NCBI GenBank assembly: GCA_028818375.1
Contig: JAPPOB010000007.1
Coordinates: 1-64,000 of the forward strand
Direction: 5' to 3'
DNA length: 64,000 bases
From: Anaerolineaceae bacterium
GTDB taxonomy: Bacteria; Chloroflexota; Anaerolineae; Aggregatilineales; Phototrophicaceae
Shown: piece by piece, positions 9,623 through 17,746 of the stretch
How the letters are laid out: each line of letters opens with the position of its first letter
Numbering within the stretch: position 1 is the stretch's first letter
The notes under the pieces: generated by a model
Told to the model about the DNA's origin: nothing
The model's database searches: none
What the model saw: only the letters and a program-made list of their open reading frames with translations
Position numbers and translations under genes: made by a program

Positions 9623-10645
9623 GTGAAGAAATTTCCGCTGGATTACAGCGCCTCCACCGAGTTGATCCCCCTCTTCAAACGCTCGTTCCAGCTCTGCAAC
9701 CTGCGCGAGGGAGAGACCCTGCTCATTTACAGCGACACGCATACCTCGCCGCACTATCCGGCGGCCGCCCTCGGCGCCGCCATCGACCTGGGCGTGGAGG
9801 CCTTTCAGGTCACCGTGCCGACCACCGTGCCGGAGAACGACAAGGGCATCATCGCCGATATCTGGGCCGGCGTCGACATGGTGATCGACCTCGTCAGCAC
9901 CGTCGCCCACGCCTATTCGCTGCTCAACGCGGCGGCGCTGGAGAATGGCGGCCGCGTCCTGCGCTGCGGCCAGCCGCAGGACGTCCTGATGCGCCTCGCG
10001 CCCGACCCCGTCATTCGCCGCCGCGCCCTGGCCGGCGCCGACCTGCTGCGCGGGGCGGAGACGATGAGGGTCACCTCCGCCATGGGCACGGACCTGACCT
10101 GCAACGTCAAGGACCGCGTCGTCCTCGGCCTTTACAGCCTCGCCGACGAGCCCGGCCGCTGGGATAACTGGCCCAGTGGCATGGTCACCGTCGGGCCGGA
10201 TGAATACAGCGCCAACGGCACCCTGGTGCTGGATGTCAATGACGTCATCCTGCGCCTGGGTCGCTACGTCACCTCGCCGGTGAAGATGACCATCCGCGAC
10301 GGCCTGATCGTCAACATCGAGGGCGGCCTGGACGCGCGCCTGCTGGAGGACTGGTTCTCCGCCTTCAACGACGAGACGGCCTACCGCATCGCCCACATCG
10401 GCTGGGGTTGCGAGCACCGCGCCGACTGGAACCGCATGGGCGCCTATCTGATGGAAGGCGCTGTCCAGGACCAGGAAGCTTTCTACGGCAACATGCAGAT
10501 CGCCTTCGGCGCAAACACCGCCATCTTCCAGGGACAGAACGTCTCGAAGGCCCACATGGATTTCCCCTGCCGCAACAAGAGCATCTGGCTGGATGAGAAG
10601 CAAATCATGGAAAAGGGGCAGTTCCTGATCCCCGAACTGCAATGA
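9623..10645 (+). CDS. NicX-like non-haem iron dioxygenase homologue (paralogue 3)
   Basis: A 340-residue protein, the copy that most resembles NicX. It shares DEPGRWDNWPSG, GTLVLDV, YRIAHIGWG and AHMDFPCRN with the Pseudomonas enzyme as I remember it. Iron-ligand equivalents are His258 and His311/Asp313. The M29 peptidase glutamate after PSG is Met. The GTG at 9623 is chosen because AGGAG lies 8 bases upstream and because its N-terminus (KKFPLDYSASTEL) aligns with paralogue 1 (ALDYSASTQL). Its stop overlaps the aminotransferase start, so the two are translationally coupled. It begins a run of co-directional genes to 17.7 kb. Cleavage of a hydroxylated N-heterocycle is the favoured but unproven function. 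Confidence 0.75.
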   Translation: MKKFPLDYSASTELIPLFKRSFQLCNLREGETLLIYSDTHTSPHYPAAALGAAIDLGVEAFQVTVPTTVPENDKGIIADIWAGVDMVIDLVSTVAHAYSLLNAAALENGGRVLRCGQPQDVLMRLAPDPVIRRRALAGADLLRGAETMRVTSAMGTDLTCNVKDRVVLGLYSLADEPGRWDNWPSGMVTVGPDEYSANGTLVLDVNDVILRLGRYVTSPVKMTIRDGLIVNIEGGLDARLLEDWFSAFNDETAYRIAHIGWGCEHRADWNRMGAYLMEGAVQDQEAFYGNMQIAFGANTAIFQGQNVSKAHMDFPCRNKSIWLDEKQIMEKGQFLIPELQ

Positions 10646-11838
10646 CGGACGGCGCCGCGCCGCCTCCCCTCCCTTACCGGCGCCTCAACCCGCCGGAGCG
10701 CACCCTCCTCGGCCCGGACCTCAGCAACGCCTCGCCGCGCGCGCGTCAGGGACTCATCGGCGTGCTCGAAGGCGCCAACGACCCGAGCTTCCTCGCCGTG
10801 CTGGAGGAGGCCATCGCGCGCCTGCGCCAGCTTTGGCGCACGGACAACGAAGACACCTTCCTCGTCCCCGGCTCCGAAGAGACCGCCCTCGAGGCGGCCC
10901 TGCTGAACGCCCTGCAGCCGGGCGAGACCGCCGTCGTCGCCGTCAGCGGCTTCTTCGGCGAGCGCCTGGCCGAGGCGGCTGAACGCTGCGGCGCGCGCGT
11001 CGTCCGCGTCGTGGCGCCCGCGGGCCAGGCCGTCTCCCTGGAAGCGCTGCGGGACGCCCTTGACCGTCAGCCGACCCGCCTGCTGGCTGTCCTGCACGGC
11101 GAGGGCTCGACCGGTGTCCGGCAGCCCTTGACAGGCCTGGGCGAGCTGGCGCGCGCGCGCGACGCCCTGCTGCTGGTCGATTCGCGCTGGACGATCAGCG
11201 CCGTCGACGCGCCCCACGACCATCTGGGCATCGACATTGGCGTCGCCGGCAGCCAGAAAGCCATCAGCGCCTATCCCGGCCTGGGCCTGATCACCTTCAG
11301 CGCGCGCGCCGCCGCCGTCCACGCCGCCCGCCAGGTGCGGGTCGCCAGCCCCTCGCTGGACCTGGCGCAACTGCGCCGCTTCCGCGAGGAAGAGCGCGCC
11401 GCCCAGACCATGCCGGCGCCGATCGTCTACGCCCTCACCGAACTGCTGCAACTAATTTCCGAACAAGGTATGGACTACCGCGCGGACCGTATGGTGAACC
11501 GCCGCGATGCCCTGGTCGCCGCCTTCGCGGAGCTGGGTCTCTCCGTTTACGCGAAGCCGGGTTTCCGTCTGCCGACGGTAACGGCCTTCATCGTGCCGCA
11601 GGGCGTGGACGCCGCCGCCATCCGCCGGCAGTTGCTGACGCCCTACCGCATCGACATCGGCGGCGGTCTGGGCGACCTGCGCGGCCGGGTCTGGCGCGTC
11701 GGCATGCTGGGACATTCCGCCCAGCCGACCTTCCTGCTGGCGCTGGTGACGCTGATGGAAATCTTGCTGGAGGAGGCCGGGCGCCCGATCCGCGCTCGCG
11801 GCGCGGCCGCCCGTACCCTGCTGGCTGAACTGGACTGA
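10642..11838 (+). CDS. Class V PLP-dependent aminotransferase (alanine-glyoxylate type)
   Basis: A 398-residue fold-type I PLP enzyme. The Schiff-base lysine is Lys206 in GSQKAISAYPGLG, close to the GSQKAL-PPGL pattern of serine/alanine-glyoxylate aminotransferases. HGEGSTGVRQPL matches the HxExSTG block, and the LLVDSRW segment carries the aspartate that contacts the pyridine nitrogen. The phosphate-binding loop is SEETALEAA where typical members have SGTGAMEAA, an unusual sequence. The ATG overlaps the preceding stop by 4 bases. It would move amino groups between pathway products and glyoxylate or pyruvate; the actual partners are unknown. Confidence 0.75.
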   Translation: MTDGAAPPPLPYRRLNPPERTLLGPDLSNASPRARQGLIGVLEGANDPSFLAVLEEAIARLRQLWRTDNEDTFLVPGSEETALEAALLNALQPGETAVVAVSGFFGERLAEAAERCGARVVRVVAPAGQAVSLEALRDALDRQPTRLLAVLHGEGSTGVRQPLTGLGELARARDALLLVDSRWTISAVDAPHDHLGIDIGVAGSQKAISAYPGLGLITFSARAAAVHAARQVRVASPSLDLAQLRRFREEERAAQTMPAPIVYALTELLQLISEQGMDYRADRMVNRRDALVAAFAELGLSVYAKPGFRLPTVTAFIVPQGVDAAAIRRQLLTPYRIDIGGGLGDLRGRVWRVGMLGHSAQPTFLLALVTLMEILLEEAGRPIRARGAAARTLLAELD

Positions 11839-11864
11839 TCCGACACAGACGGGAGTGGGAATCC

Positions 11865-12995
11865 ATGAAGATCACGCATGCCGGGCTGATTCTGACGAAG
11901 GTGCCGACCGTGCGCACGCATCGTATGTCCTTCGCCACCACGCGCCACCAGGAATGTGTCTACCTGCGCCTGCACACCGATGAAGGCATCGTCGGCCTCG
12001 GCGAGGCGCCGCACATGGCCGGCTTTTCCGGCGCCGGGGAGACGCAACTGACCGTCGCCCTGCAGCTGCGCGAGCGTTTGCTGCCCGCCATTTTCGGCAA
12101 GGACCCGCGCGAGATTGAGGCCCGTCAGCTGGACATGGACCGCGCCCTGCCCTGGAACCCGCGCGCCAAGAGCGCCGTCAACATCGCCCTCTACGACATC
12201 GTCGGCAAGGCGCTGAACACGCCGGTCTACAACCTGCTCGGCGGCCTGTACCGCGACCGCATCCCGCTCAGCTGGTCGATTCCGATCACCGACCACGACC
12301 ACGCCGCCGAAGATGCCGAAACGGCCCTGTCGCGCGGCATCCGCATCCTCAAGATGAAGACCGGCCACGAAGACCCCGACCACGATATCGAACGCACGCG
12401 CCGCGTCCGCAGCGTCGCCGGCGACGCGATTCGCCTGCGCGCCGACGCCAACCAGGCCTGGGACGTCAACACGGCCATCTACGTCATCAACGCCCTCGAC
12501 GAATGCGGTCTGGAATTTATGGAACAGCCGGTGAAGGCCTGGGACCTCGACGGTATGGCCGAGGTGCGCCGCGCCACCAACGTCTACATCATGGCCGACG
12601 AGGGCGCCAACTCGCCGCGCGACGTCCTGGAGCATGCCAAAAAGCGCGCCTGCGACCTGATCAGCGTCTATATCAACAACGGCGGCGGCATCATCAGCGC
12701 CAAAAAGATGGCCGTCGTCGCCGAACCGGCCGGCATCGGCTGCTACGTCGGCGGCGCGCTCGAAGGGGCGATCGCCTCGCGCGCCTGTCTGCATTTCGCC
12801 GCCTCGACGCCCAACGTCACCTGGGGCTGCGAGATGGGCGGCCAGTTCCTGCTGGAAGCCGACCTCGGCGCCGAGCCCGTCCCCTTCGTGGATGGCGCGA
12901 TGGTCGTGCCGCAGGGACCTGGCCTCGGCGGCGACCTGGACCCCGACCTGGTCGCGCGCTACCAGAGCGATTCCTTCGAAGTCCACCCGGCCTGA
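11865..12995 (+). CDS. Mandelate racemase/muconate lactonizing enzyme family protein
   Basis: A 376-residue enolase-superfamily barrel. Visible elements are the KxK-type base pair in ILKMKTG, the three Mg ligands in RADANQAW, FMEQPV and MADEG, and the C-terminal capping strands. Where muconate-type members carry the second-face lysine in an I-N-x-K-x-x-x-GG motif, this protein reads ISVYINNGGG, so that lysine appears to be Tyr. Members abstract a proton next to a carboxylate and then racemise, dehydrate or cycloisomerise. The ATG follows a GGGAGTGGGA leader. It lies 26 bases after the aminotransferase and 32 before the luciferase-like gene, in one apparent operon. Confidence 0.82.
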   Translation: MKITHAGLILTKVPTVRTHRMSFATTRHQECVYLRLHTDEGIVGLGEAPHMAGFSGAGETQLTVALQLRERLLPAIFGKDPREIEARQLDMDRALPWNPRAKSAVNIALYDIVGKALNTPVYNLLGGLYRDRIPLSWSIPITDHDHAAEDAETALSRGIRILKMKTGHEDPDHDIERTRRVRSVAGDAIRLRADANQAWDVNTAIYVINALDECGLEFMEQPVKAWDLDGMAEVRRATNVYIMADEGANSPRDVLEHAKKRACDLISVYINNGGGIISAKKMAVVAEPAGIGCYVGGALEGAIASRACLHFAASTPNVTWGCEMGGQFLLEADLGAEPVPFVDGAMVVPQGPGLGGDLDPDLVARYQSDSFEVHPA

Positions 12996-13027
12996 GTCCC
13001 GCCGGCACACCCCGAAAGGAGTAACAG

Positions 13028-14032
13028 ATGCGATTCGGCTTCGGCTTCGTGCCATCCCTGCCACCGGCGGACAGCCTGCGCGTCGTCCGGCTGGGCGAGC
13101 GGCTTGGCTACGAAATGGCCTGGATTCCGGACCAGACCTTCTACCGCGATCCCTTCCTGGTGATGGCCCACTGGGCGCAGGCGACGGAAAACATCCAGTT
13201 GATGATCGGCGTCACCAACCCCTACACGCGCCATCCGGCCCAGGTGGCCCGCGCCATCGCCACGGTGGACGAAATGAGCGGCGGCCGCGCCAATCTGGGC
13301 ATCGGCAGCGGCAACCGGCGCGAACTCCTGCTGCCGATGGGCCATGAGCAGGACGCCGCCGCGGCCCGCAGCCGCGAGATGCTGATTCTCGTGCGCGCCC
13401 TCCTGCGCGGCGAGACCCTGCATCACGACTCTCCATACGTCACCGCCAAAGACCTGCAGCTGACCTGGACCCCGGAGCGCGCCGACATCCCGATCTACAT
13501 CGCCGCCCGCGGCGCGCGTATGCTGGAAGCGGCCGGCGAACTGGCCGACGGCGGCGCCATCGGCGCGCTCGTCTCCGAAGACGGGCTGGACTACGCCTTT
13601 GGCGCCCTCGAACGGGGCGCGGCCCGCGCCGGCCGCAGCCTGGGCGACTTTGAGATCGTCAGCTGGGTGACCTGCCGCGTGGTCGATGACGAGGCCGCGG
13701 CCCACGAACGCCTCAAACCCTCCGTGGCCCACATCATCGGCGGCGCGCCGCTCTCGCTGCTGCGGGCCATCGGCATGAAGGATGGCTACATCGCCGACCT
13801 GAAACGCGCCTACGCCGCGGGCGGCCCGACCGGCGCCGCGCCCCTGGTCACGCGGCGCGAGATCGACATGCTCACCATCGTGGGCAGCGCCGCGCGCGTG
13901 CGTGAGACCTGCGAGCGCCTGGCGCAGCGCGGCGTCGGACAAATCGGCATTCTGCTCACCGGCGCCGACGCCGACAGCAATTGCCAGGTCCTGGAGCGCA
14001 TCGCCCGCGACGTGATGCCGCACTTCCGCTGA
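13028..14032 (+). CDS. LLM-class flavin/F420-dependent oxidoreductase (paralogue A)
   Basis: A 334-residue luciferase-like (beta/alpha)8 enzyme. The N-terminus (MRFGFGFVPSLPP), LGERLGYEMAWIPDQTF and GVTNPYTRHP followed by LGIGSGNRREL resemble F420-dependent reductases of the Mer type. The ATG follows AAAGGAGTAAC, a strong ribosome binding site. It is a clear paralogue of the gene at 17747-18748, which lies on the other strand at the far end of the same locus. It could oxygenate or reduce the imported substrate; whether it uses F420 or FMN is not decidable here. Confidence 0.8.
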   Translation: MRFGFGFVPSLPPADSLRVVRLGERLGYEMAWIPDQTFYRDPFLVMAHWAQATENIQLMIGVTNPYTRHPAQVARAIATVDEMSGGRANLGIGSGNRRELLLPMGHEQDAAAARSREMLILVRALLRGETLHHDSPYVTAKDLQLTWTPERADIPIYIAARGARMLEAAGELADGGAIGALVSEDGLDYAFGALERGAARAGRSLGDFEIVSWVTCRVVDDEAAAHERLKPSVAHIIGGAPLSLLRAIGMKDGYIADLKRAYAAGGPTGAAPLVTRREIDMLTIVGSAARVRETCERLAQRGVGQIGILLTGADADSNCQVLERIARDVMPHFR

Positions 14033-14060
14033 CGCCGCGCAACCCCGCCGGCGCGGGACC

Positions 14061-15386
14061 GTGAACGCAGGGCAACGCAAGGCCGCAGCGCCGCGCAAGA
14101 CCCTGTCCCTCGCGTTGCAAATGGCCGCGGAGCAGACCTTGCTCTACGGCGTGGTCCTCTTCGATGCCGTACTGGCCGGTCAACTCGGAGTCGACCCGCT
14201 GGCCGCGCAGATCGTCGTCGCCCGCCTGGTGGAAATGAGCGCCGTGCTCTTCCAGGTGACGGCCATCGGCGGCTCGATCCTGGTGGCCCAGGCGGTCGGC
14301 CGCGGCGACGGGCAGGAGGCCGGGCTCATCCTGCGCAGCGCCGCGCTGCTCTCCCTGGCCGTCGGATTCGCCCTGATGCTGCTGGTCCAGGTTCTCAGCC
14401 CGCAGCTTGTGTCGTTGATGGGCGTCTCCGGCGCGGTCGGGCAACTGGGCACGCCCTATCTGCGCGCGCTGGCGCTGGCCCTCCCGCTGCAATTCCTGCT
14501 CCTGAGCGCCAATGGCTGCCTGCGGGGCGCCGGCGATGCGCGTCGGCCGCTGCTGGTGATGGGCCTGGCCAACGGGCTGCACGTTCTGCTGGCCCTGCTG
14601 CTGGTCTTTGCCCTGGGGGCGGGCCTGACGGGCCTGGCGCTGGCCAACATCCTGAGCCGGGTCGCCGGCCTGCTCCTGCTGGCCTTCTGGCTCTGGCGGG
14701 GCGTCGCCGGGCTGCGCTGGCGCGGCTGGCGCACATCGCGGCAGACCATGCAGGACCTGCTGCGCCTGGGGACGCCAGTCGGTCTGGAGCAACTGGCGAT
14801 ACGCGGCGCCCGCCTGGTCCAGTTGCGCCTGGTGACCGGGCTGGGCGCGACAGCCCTGGCCGCCTACGCCGTGACCTCCCACACCCTGTCCATCATCCTG
14901 ATGCTGGGCCTGGGTTTCCTGCTGGCCGCGCTGACCATCACCGGCCAGCTGACCGGCGCGGGCCAGACCGGCCAGATCTACCGCAGCGCACTGCAACTGC
15001 AGCGCCAAGCATGGCTCGTCCTGGGTGGGCTGGCGCTGCTCTTTCTTGCGTGGCCTTCCGTAACCCGGCTATTCTCTGGCGATGAACTGGTGCGGGCGGC
15101 GGCCCTGCCAGGCCTGCAACTGATTCTGCTGGCCGTGCCGCTGGAGGCTGTCAACCAGGTGCTGACCGGCGCGCTGCGGGGCGCGGGGGACACCCGCTAC
15201 CCGATGTGGGTGACGATCGTTGGTCACTGGCTGGTCGCCCTGCCGCTGATCGTCCTGTTCACGGGCGCCCTGGATTGGGGGCTGGCGGGAGTCTGGGCGG
15301 CGATGTTCCTGCAGATCCTGCTGCGGGCGCTGGCGACCGGCGGGCGTTTCTGGCGCCGCTACCACCCCAGGTTCGTGTCTGTATGA
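14061..15386 (+). CDS. MATE family multidrug/Na+-coupled efflux protein
   Basis: A 441-residue membrane protein with about 12 hydrophobic segments in two halves. Each half contains an L-R-G-A-G-D repeat (CLRGAGDARRPL and ALRGAGDTRYPM), which is typical of MATE transporters. The start is the GTG at 14061, 28 bases after the luciferase-like gene. It would export a toxic intermediate or an unrelated drug by ion antiport. Its place inside the catabolic run suggests a link to that pathway, but MATE genes also sit near unrelated genes. Confidence 0.85.
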   Translation: MNAGQRKAAAPRKTLSLALQMAAEQTLLYGVVLFDAVLAGQLGVDPLAAQIVVARLVEMSAVLFQVTAIGGSILVAQAVGRGDGQEAGLILRSAALLSLAVGFALMLLVQVLSPQLVSLMGVSGAVGQLGTPYLRALALALPLQFLLLSANGCLRGAGDARRPLLVMGLANGLHVLLALLLVFALGAGLTGLALANILSRVAGLLLLAFWLWRGVAGLRWRGWRTSRQTMQDLLRLGTPVGLEQLAIRGARLVQLRLVTGLGATALAAYAVTSHTLSIILMLGLGFLLAALTITGQLTGAGQTGQIYRSALQLQRQAWLVLGGLALLFLAWPSVTRLFSGDELVRAAALPGLQLILLAVPLEAVNQVLTGALRGAGDTRYPMWVTIVGHWLVALPLIVLFTGALDWGLAGVWAAMFLQILLRALATGGRFWRRYHPRFVSV

Positions 15387-15416
15387 TCTGTTTTGAATGA
15401 AGAGAGGAGAGTTTAC

Positions 15417-16625
15417 ATGTCCCATCGTGAACCCAACCATGCCATGTTTCCCACCGCGGAGTATCTGGGCCGCGTCGAACGCGCGCGCGAACGCATGGAC
15501 GCGCACGGCATCGACGCGCTCATCGTCACCGCCAAGGAAAATGGCATCTACTTCTCCGGCATCCGCACCATCGGCTGGAATTCCAAGCACCGCCCGCTGG
15601 GCATCATCGTCCCCCGCGACAACAGCAAGCCCGTCATCAGCGTCGTCGCCGAGAGTCTCTTCGACGTCGCCTACCAGTCCTCCTGGATTGAGGAGGTGCG
15701 CCCCTGGGGCGGCTGGCGCATCGCCGACGCCGCGCCCGACCCGCTGACGGCCATTTACGATGCCTGCGAGCAGCTGGGCGTGGCCGACGGCACCATCGGC
15801 CTCGAGCTCGGCTACGGTCAACGCATCGCCATGTCGCAAACGGACTTCGAGGACCTCACCGGGCGCTTCACGAAGGCAACCTTCGTCGACGTCGGCCCGC
15901 TGATGTGGGAACTGCGCATGATCAAGTCGGCGCGCGAGGTGGAAAAGCTGAGAAAAGCCGCCGACGCGACGACCCTCGCCTACGAAAAGGCCTTCGCCGA
16001 GCTGCGCCCTGGCATGACCGAGCGCGAACTGGGCAGCCTGCTGCTCTCCGAGATGGTGCTGCAGACCGGCGAAATGCCGGGCTTCATCATGGTGCGCTCC
16101 GGCATTGAGAAGTACGGCATGGTGAACGTCGAACCCTTCGAAAGGCCGATCCAGCCCGGCGAACTGATCGTCGTTGACGCCGGCGCCAATTACCACTATT
16201 ACTGGTCGGACTACATGCGTATGGCCTCCATGGGTGAGCCCGGAGCCGAACAGCGCCGCTTCTTCGACGCCAACCTGGCCTCGCAGAAGGCCGGCGTGGC
16301 CGCCGTCAGGGCCGGCAACACCATGAACGACGTCTTCTCCGCCTGCTACGACGTGCTGATGGAACATGGCATGAAGGTGCACGTCCCCGGCCTGGAGCGC
16401 GTCGGCCACGGCCTCGGCCTCGACGTCCATGAGCCGCCCTCGATCGCCAGGGGCAGCGACACGGTCATCGAGCCGGGCATGGTGCTCACCGTGGAGCCGA
16501 TCTTCTGGGACCGACCGGACCACGTCATCGGCAACTTCGCCATCGAGGACATTCTGCTCGTCAACGAAGACGGCTGCGAAATCCTCAGCGGCTTCCCCAA
16601 AGACCTCTATATCGTGGACTGCTGA
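15417..16625 (+). CDS. M24 family metallohydrolase, creatinase-like
   Basis: A 402-residue pita-bread enzyme. Metal ligands are present: Asp in VVDAGANY, Asp in YWSDYMRM, His in VGHGLGLDVHE, Glu in TVEPIFW and Glu in AIEDILL. It is longer than the other two M24 proteins, and its N-terminal creatinase/prolidase domain begins HREPNHAMFPTAEYLGR. The ATG at 15417 follows GAGGAGAG; an in-frame TTG at 15393 is less likely. TATGAT at 15382-15387 is a possible -10 box. The stop overlaps the next M24 start by 1 base (TGATG). The natural substrate may be a peptide, an amide or an amidine. Confidence 0.82.
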   Translation: MSHREPNHAMFPTAEYLGRVERARERMDAHGIDALIVTAKENGIYFSGIRTIGWNSKHRPLGIIVPRDNSKPVISVVAESLFDVAYQSSWIEEVRPWGGWRIADAAPDPLTAIYDACEQLGVADGTIGLELGYGQRIAMSQTDFEDLTGRFTKATFVDVGPLMWELRMIKSAREVEKLRKAADATTLAYEKAFAELRPGMTERELGSLLLSEMVLQTGEMPGFIMVRSGIEKYGMVNVEPFERPIQPGELIVVDAGANYHYYWSDYMRMASMGEPGAEQRRFFDANLASQKAGVAAVRAGNTMNDVFSACYDVLMEHGMKVHVPGLERVGHGLGLDVHEPPSIARGSDTVIEPGMVLTVEPIFWDRPDHVIGNFAIEDILLVNEDGCEILSGFPKDLYIVDC

Positions 16626-17728
16626 TGAACGATTACGCAGAGTACACAGACCGCGCCCGGCGGGCGCAGGCCGCCATGGCCGCGGCCGATTGTGACTGGC
16701 TTTTCGTCTCCCACTCTATCGACCTGCTCTACCTGATCGGCTTCACCAAGCGGCCCAGCGAACGCCTGGCCCTCCTGCTTCTGCCGCGCGAGGGCCGCGC
16801 CACCATGGTCGTCCCCGGCTTTGAAGTGCAGGTCTTCCAGCCCTACGCCGGCTTCTTCGACGTGGTCGGCTGGGAAGAGACCGAAGACCCGGTGGCGAAG
16901 GTCGCCGACGTCGTCGGCGCCGGCGCCGGGCAGACCATCGCCATCGCCGACCAACTGCACACAGTCTTCACCCTGAGGCTGCAGGCCGCCCTGGCCGGCG
17001 CGCGCTACATCGAAGGCAACCGCATCCTCGCCGGCATCCGCATGATCAAGACCGCCGCCGAAGTCGACGCCCTGCGGGGAGCCGCCGCCAGGACCGAGGA
17101 CGCGCTCGCCTCCCTTTTCGCCGAACCCGTCAGCGGCAAGACGGAGCGCGACGTGCTGCGCTTCCTGCACAAAGGCCTGACGGAACGCGGCCTCGAGCTC
17201 AGCGGCGGCGGCATCGTCGGCGCGGGGCCGCACAGCGCCTCACCGCACCACAAGACGGGCGAGAAACGCCTGACCGACGGCGACGCCCTGGTCATCGACT
17301 TCGGCGGCGGCTGGCAGGGCTACCGCTCGGATTTGACGCGCAGCTTCCATATTGGCGAACCGCCCGAAGAATTCCGTCGCATCTACCGCATCACGCAGGA
17401 GGCGCAACAACTGGCCTTCGAGGCGACCCGTCCCGGGATAACCACGGAGCAGATCGATTCGGTCGCGCGCGACTACATCACGGCGCAGGGCTACGGGCCC
17501 GCCTTCATCCACCGCACGGGACACGGCGTCGGCATGGACGGCCACGAATACCCCTACCTGATTCAGGGCGATACCACCGTCGTCGAAGAGGGCATGGTCT
17601 TCAGCATCGAACCCGGCATCTACCTGGCGGGCAAGTATGGCGTGCGCATTGAGGATGTCGTCGCCGTGACGGCGGACGGCGCCGAACGGCTGAATCACTA
17701 TCCGCGCGACCTGCAGATTGTGGACTGA
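16625..17728 (+). CDS. M24 family metallohydrolase (Xaa-Pro peptidase-like)
   Basis: A 367-residue paralogue of the gene at 6235. It shares LYLIGFTKRPSERLA-type N-terminal sequence and the full ligand set: VIDFGGG, RSDLTRSFHIG, RTGHGVGMDGHE, FSIEPGIYL and VRIEDVV. Translation is coupled to the preceding M24 gene through TGATG. The two adjacent M24 proteins differ in N-terminal domain and length, so they may act on different intermediates or form a mixed assembly; that is conjecture. The end meets the convergent luciferase-like gene with an 18-base gap and no visible terminator. Confidence 0.85.
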   Translation: MNDYAEYTDRARRAQAAMAAADCDWLFVSHSIDLLYLIGFTKRPSERLALLLLPREGRATMVVPGFEVQVFQPYAGFFDVVGWEETEDPVAKVADVVGAGAGQTIAIADQLHTVFTLRLQAALAGARYIEGNRILAGIRMIKTAAEVDALRGAAARTEDALASLFAEPVSGKTERDVLRFLHKGLTERGLELSGGGIVGAGPHSASPHHKTGEKRLTDGDALVIDFGGGWQGYRSDLTRSFHIGEPPEEFRRIYRITQEAQQLAFEATRPGITTEQIDSVARDYITAQGYGPAFIHRTGHGVGMDGHEYPYLIQGDTTVVEEGMVFSIEPGIYLAGKYGVRIEDVVAVTADGAERLNHYPRDLQIVD

Positions 17729-17746
17729 AACGGGCCGCGACGTGGC

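Noticed and set aside
5168..10645. Calling the NicX-like genes a nicotinate degradation cluster
   Set aside because: No nicA/B/C hydroxylases and no nicD/E/F were found, so only enzyme-family similarity is claimed, not the pathway.
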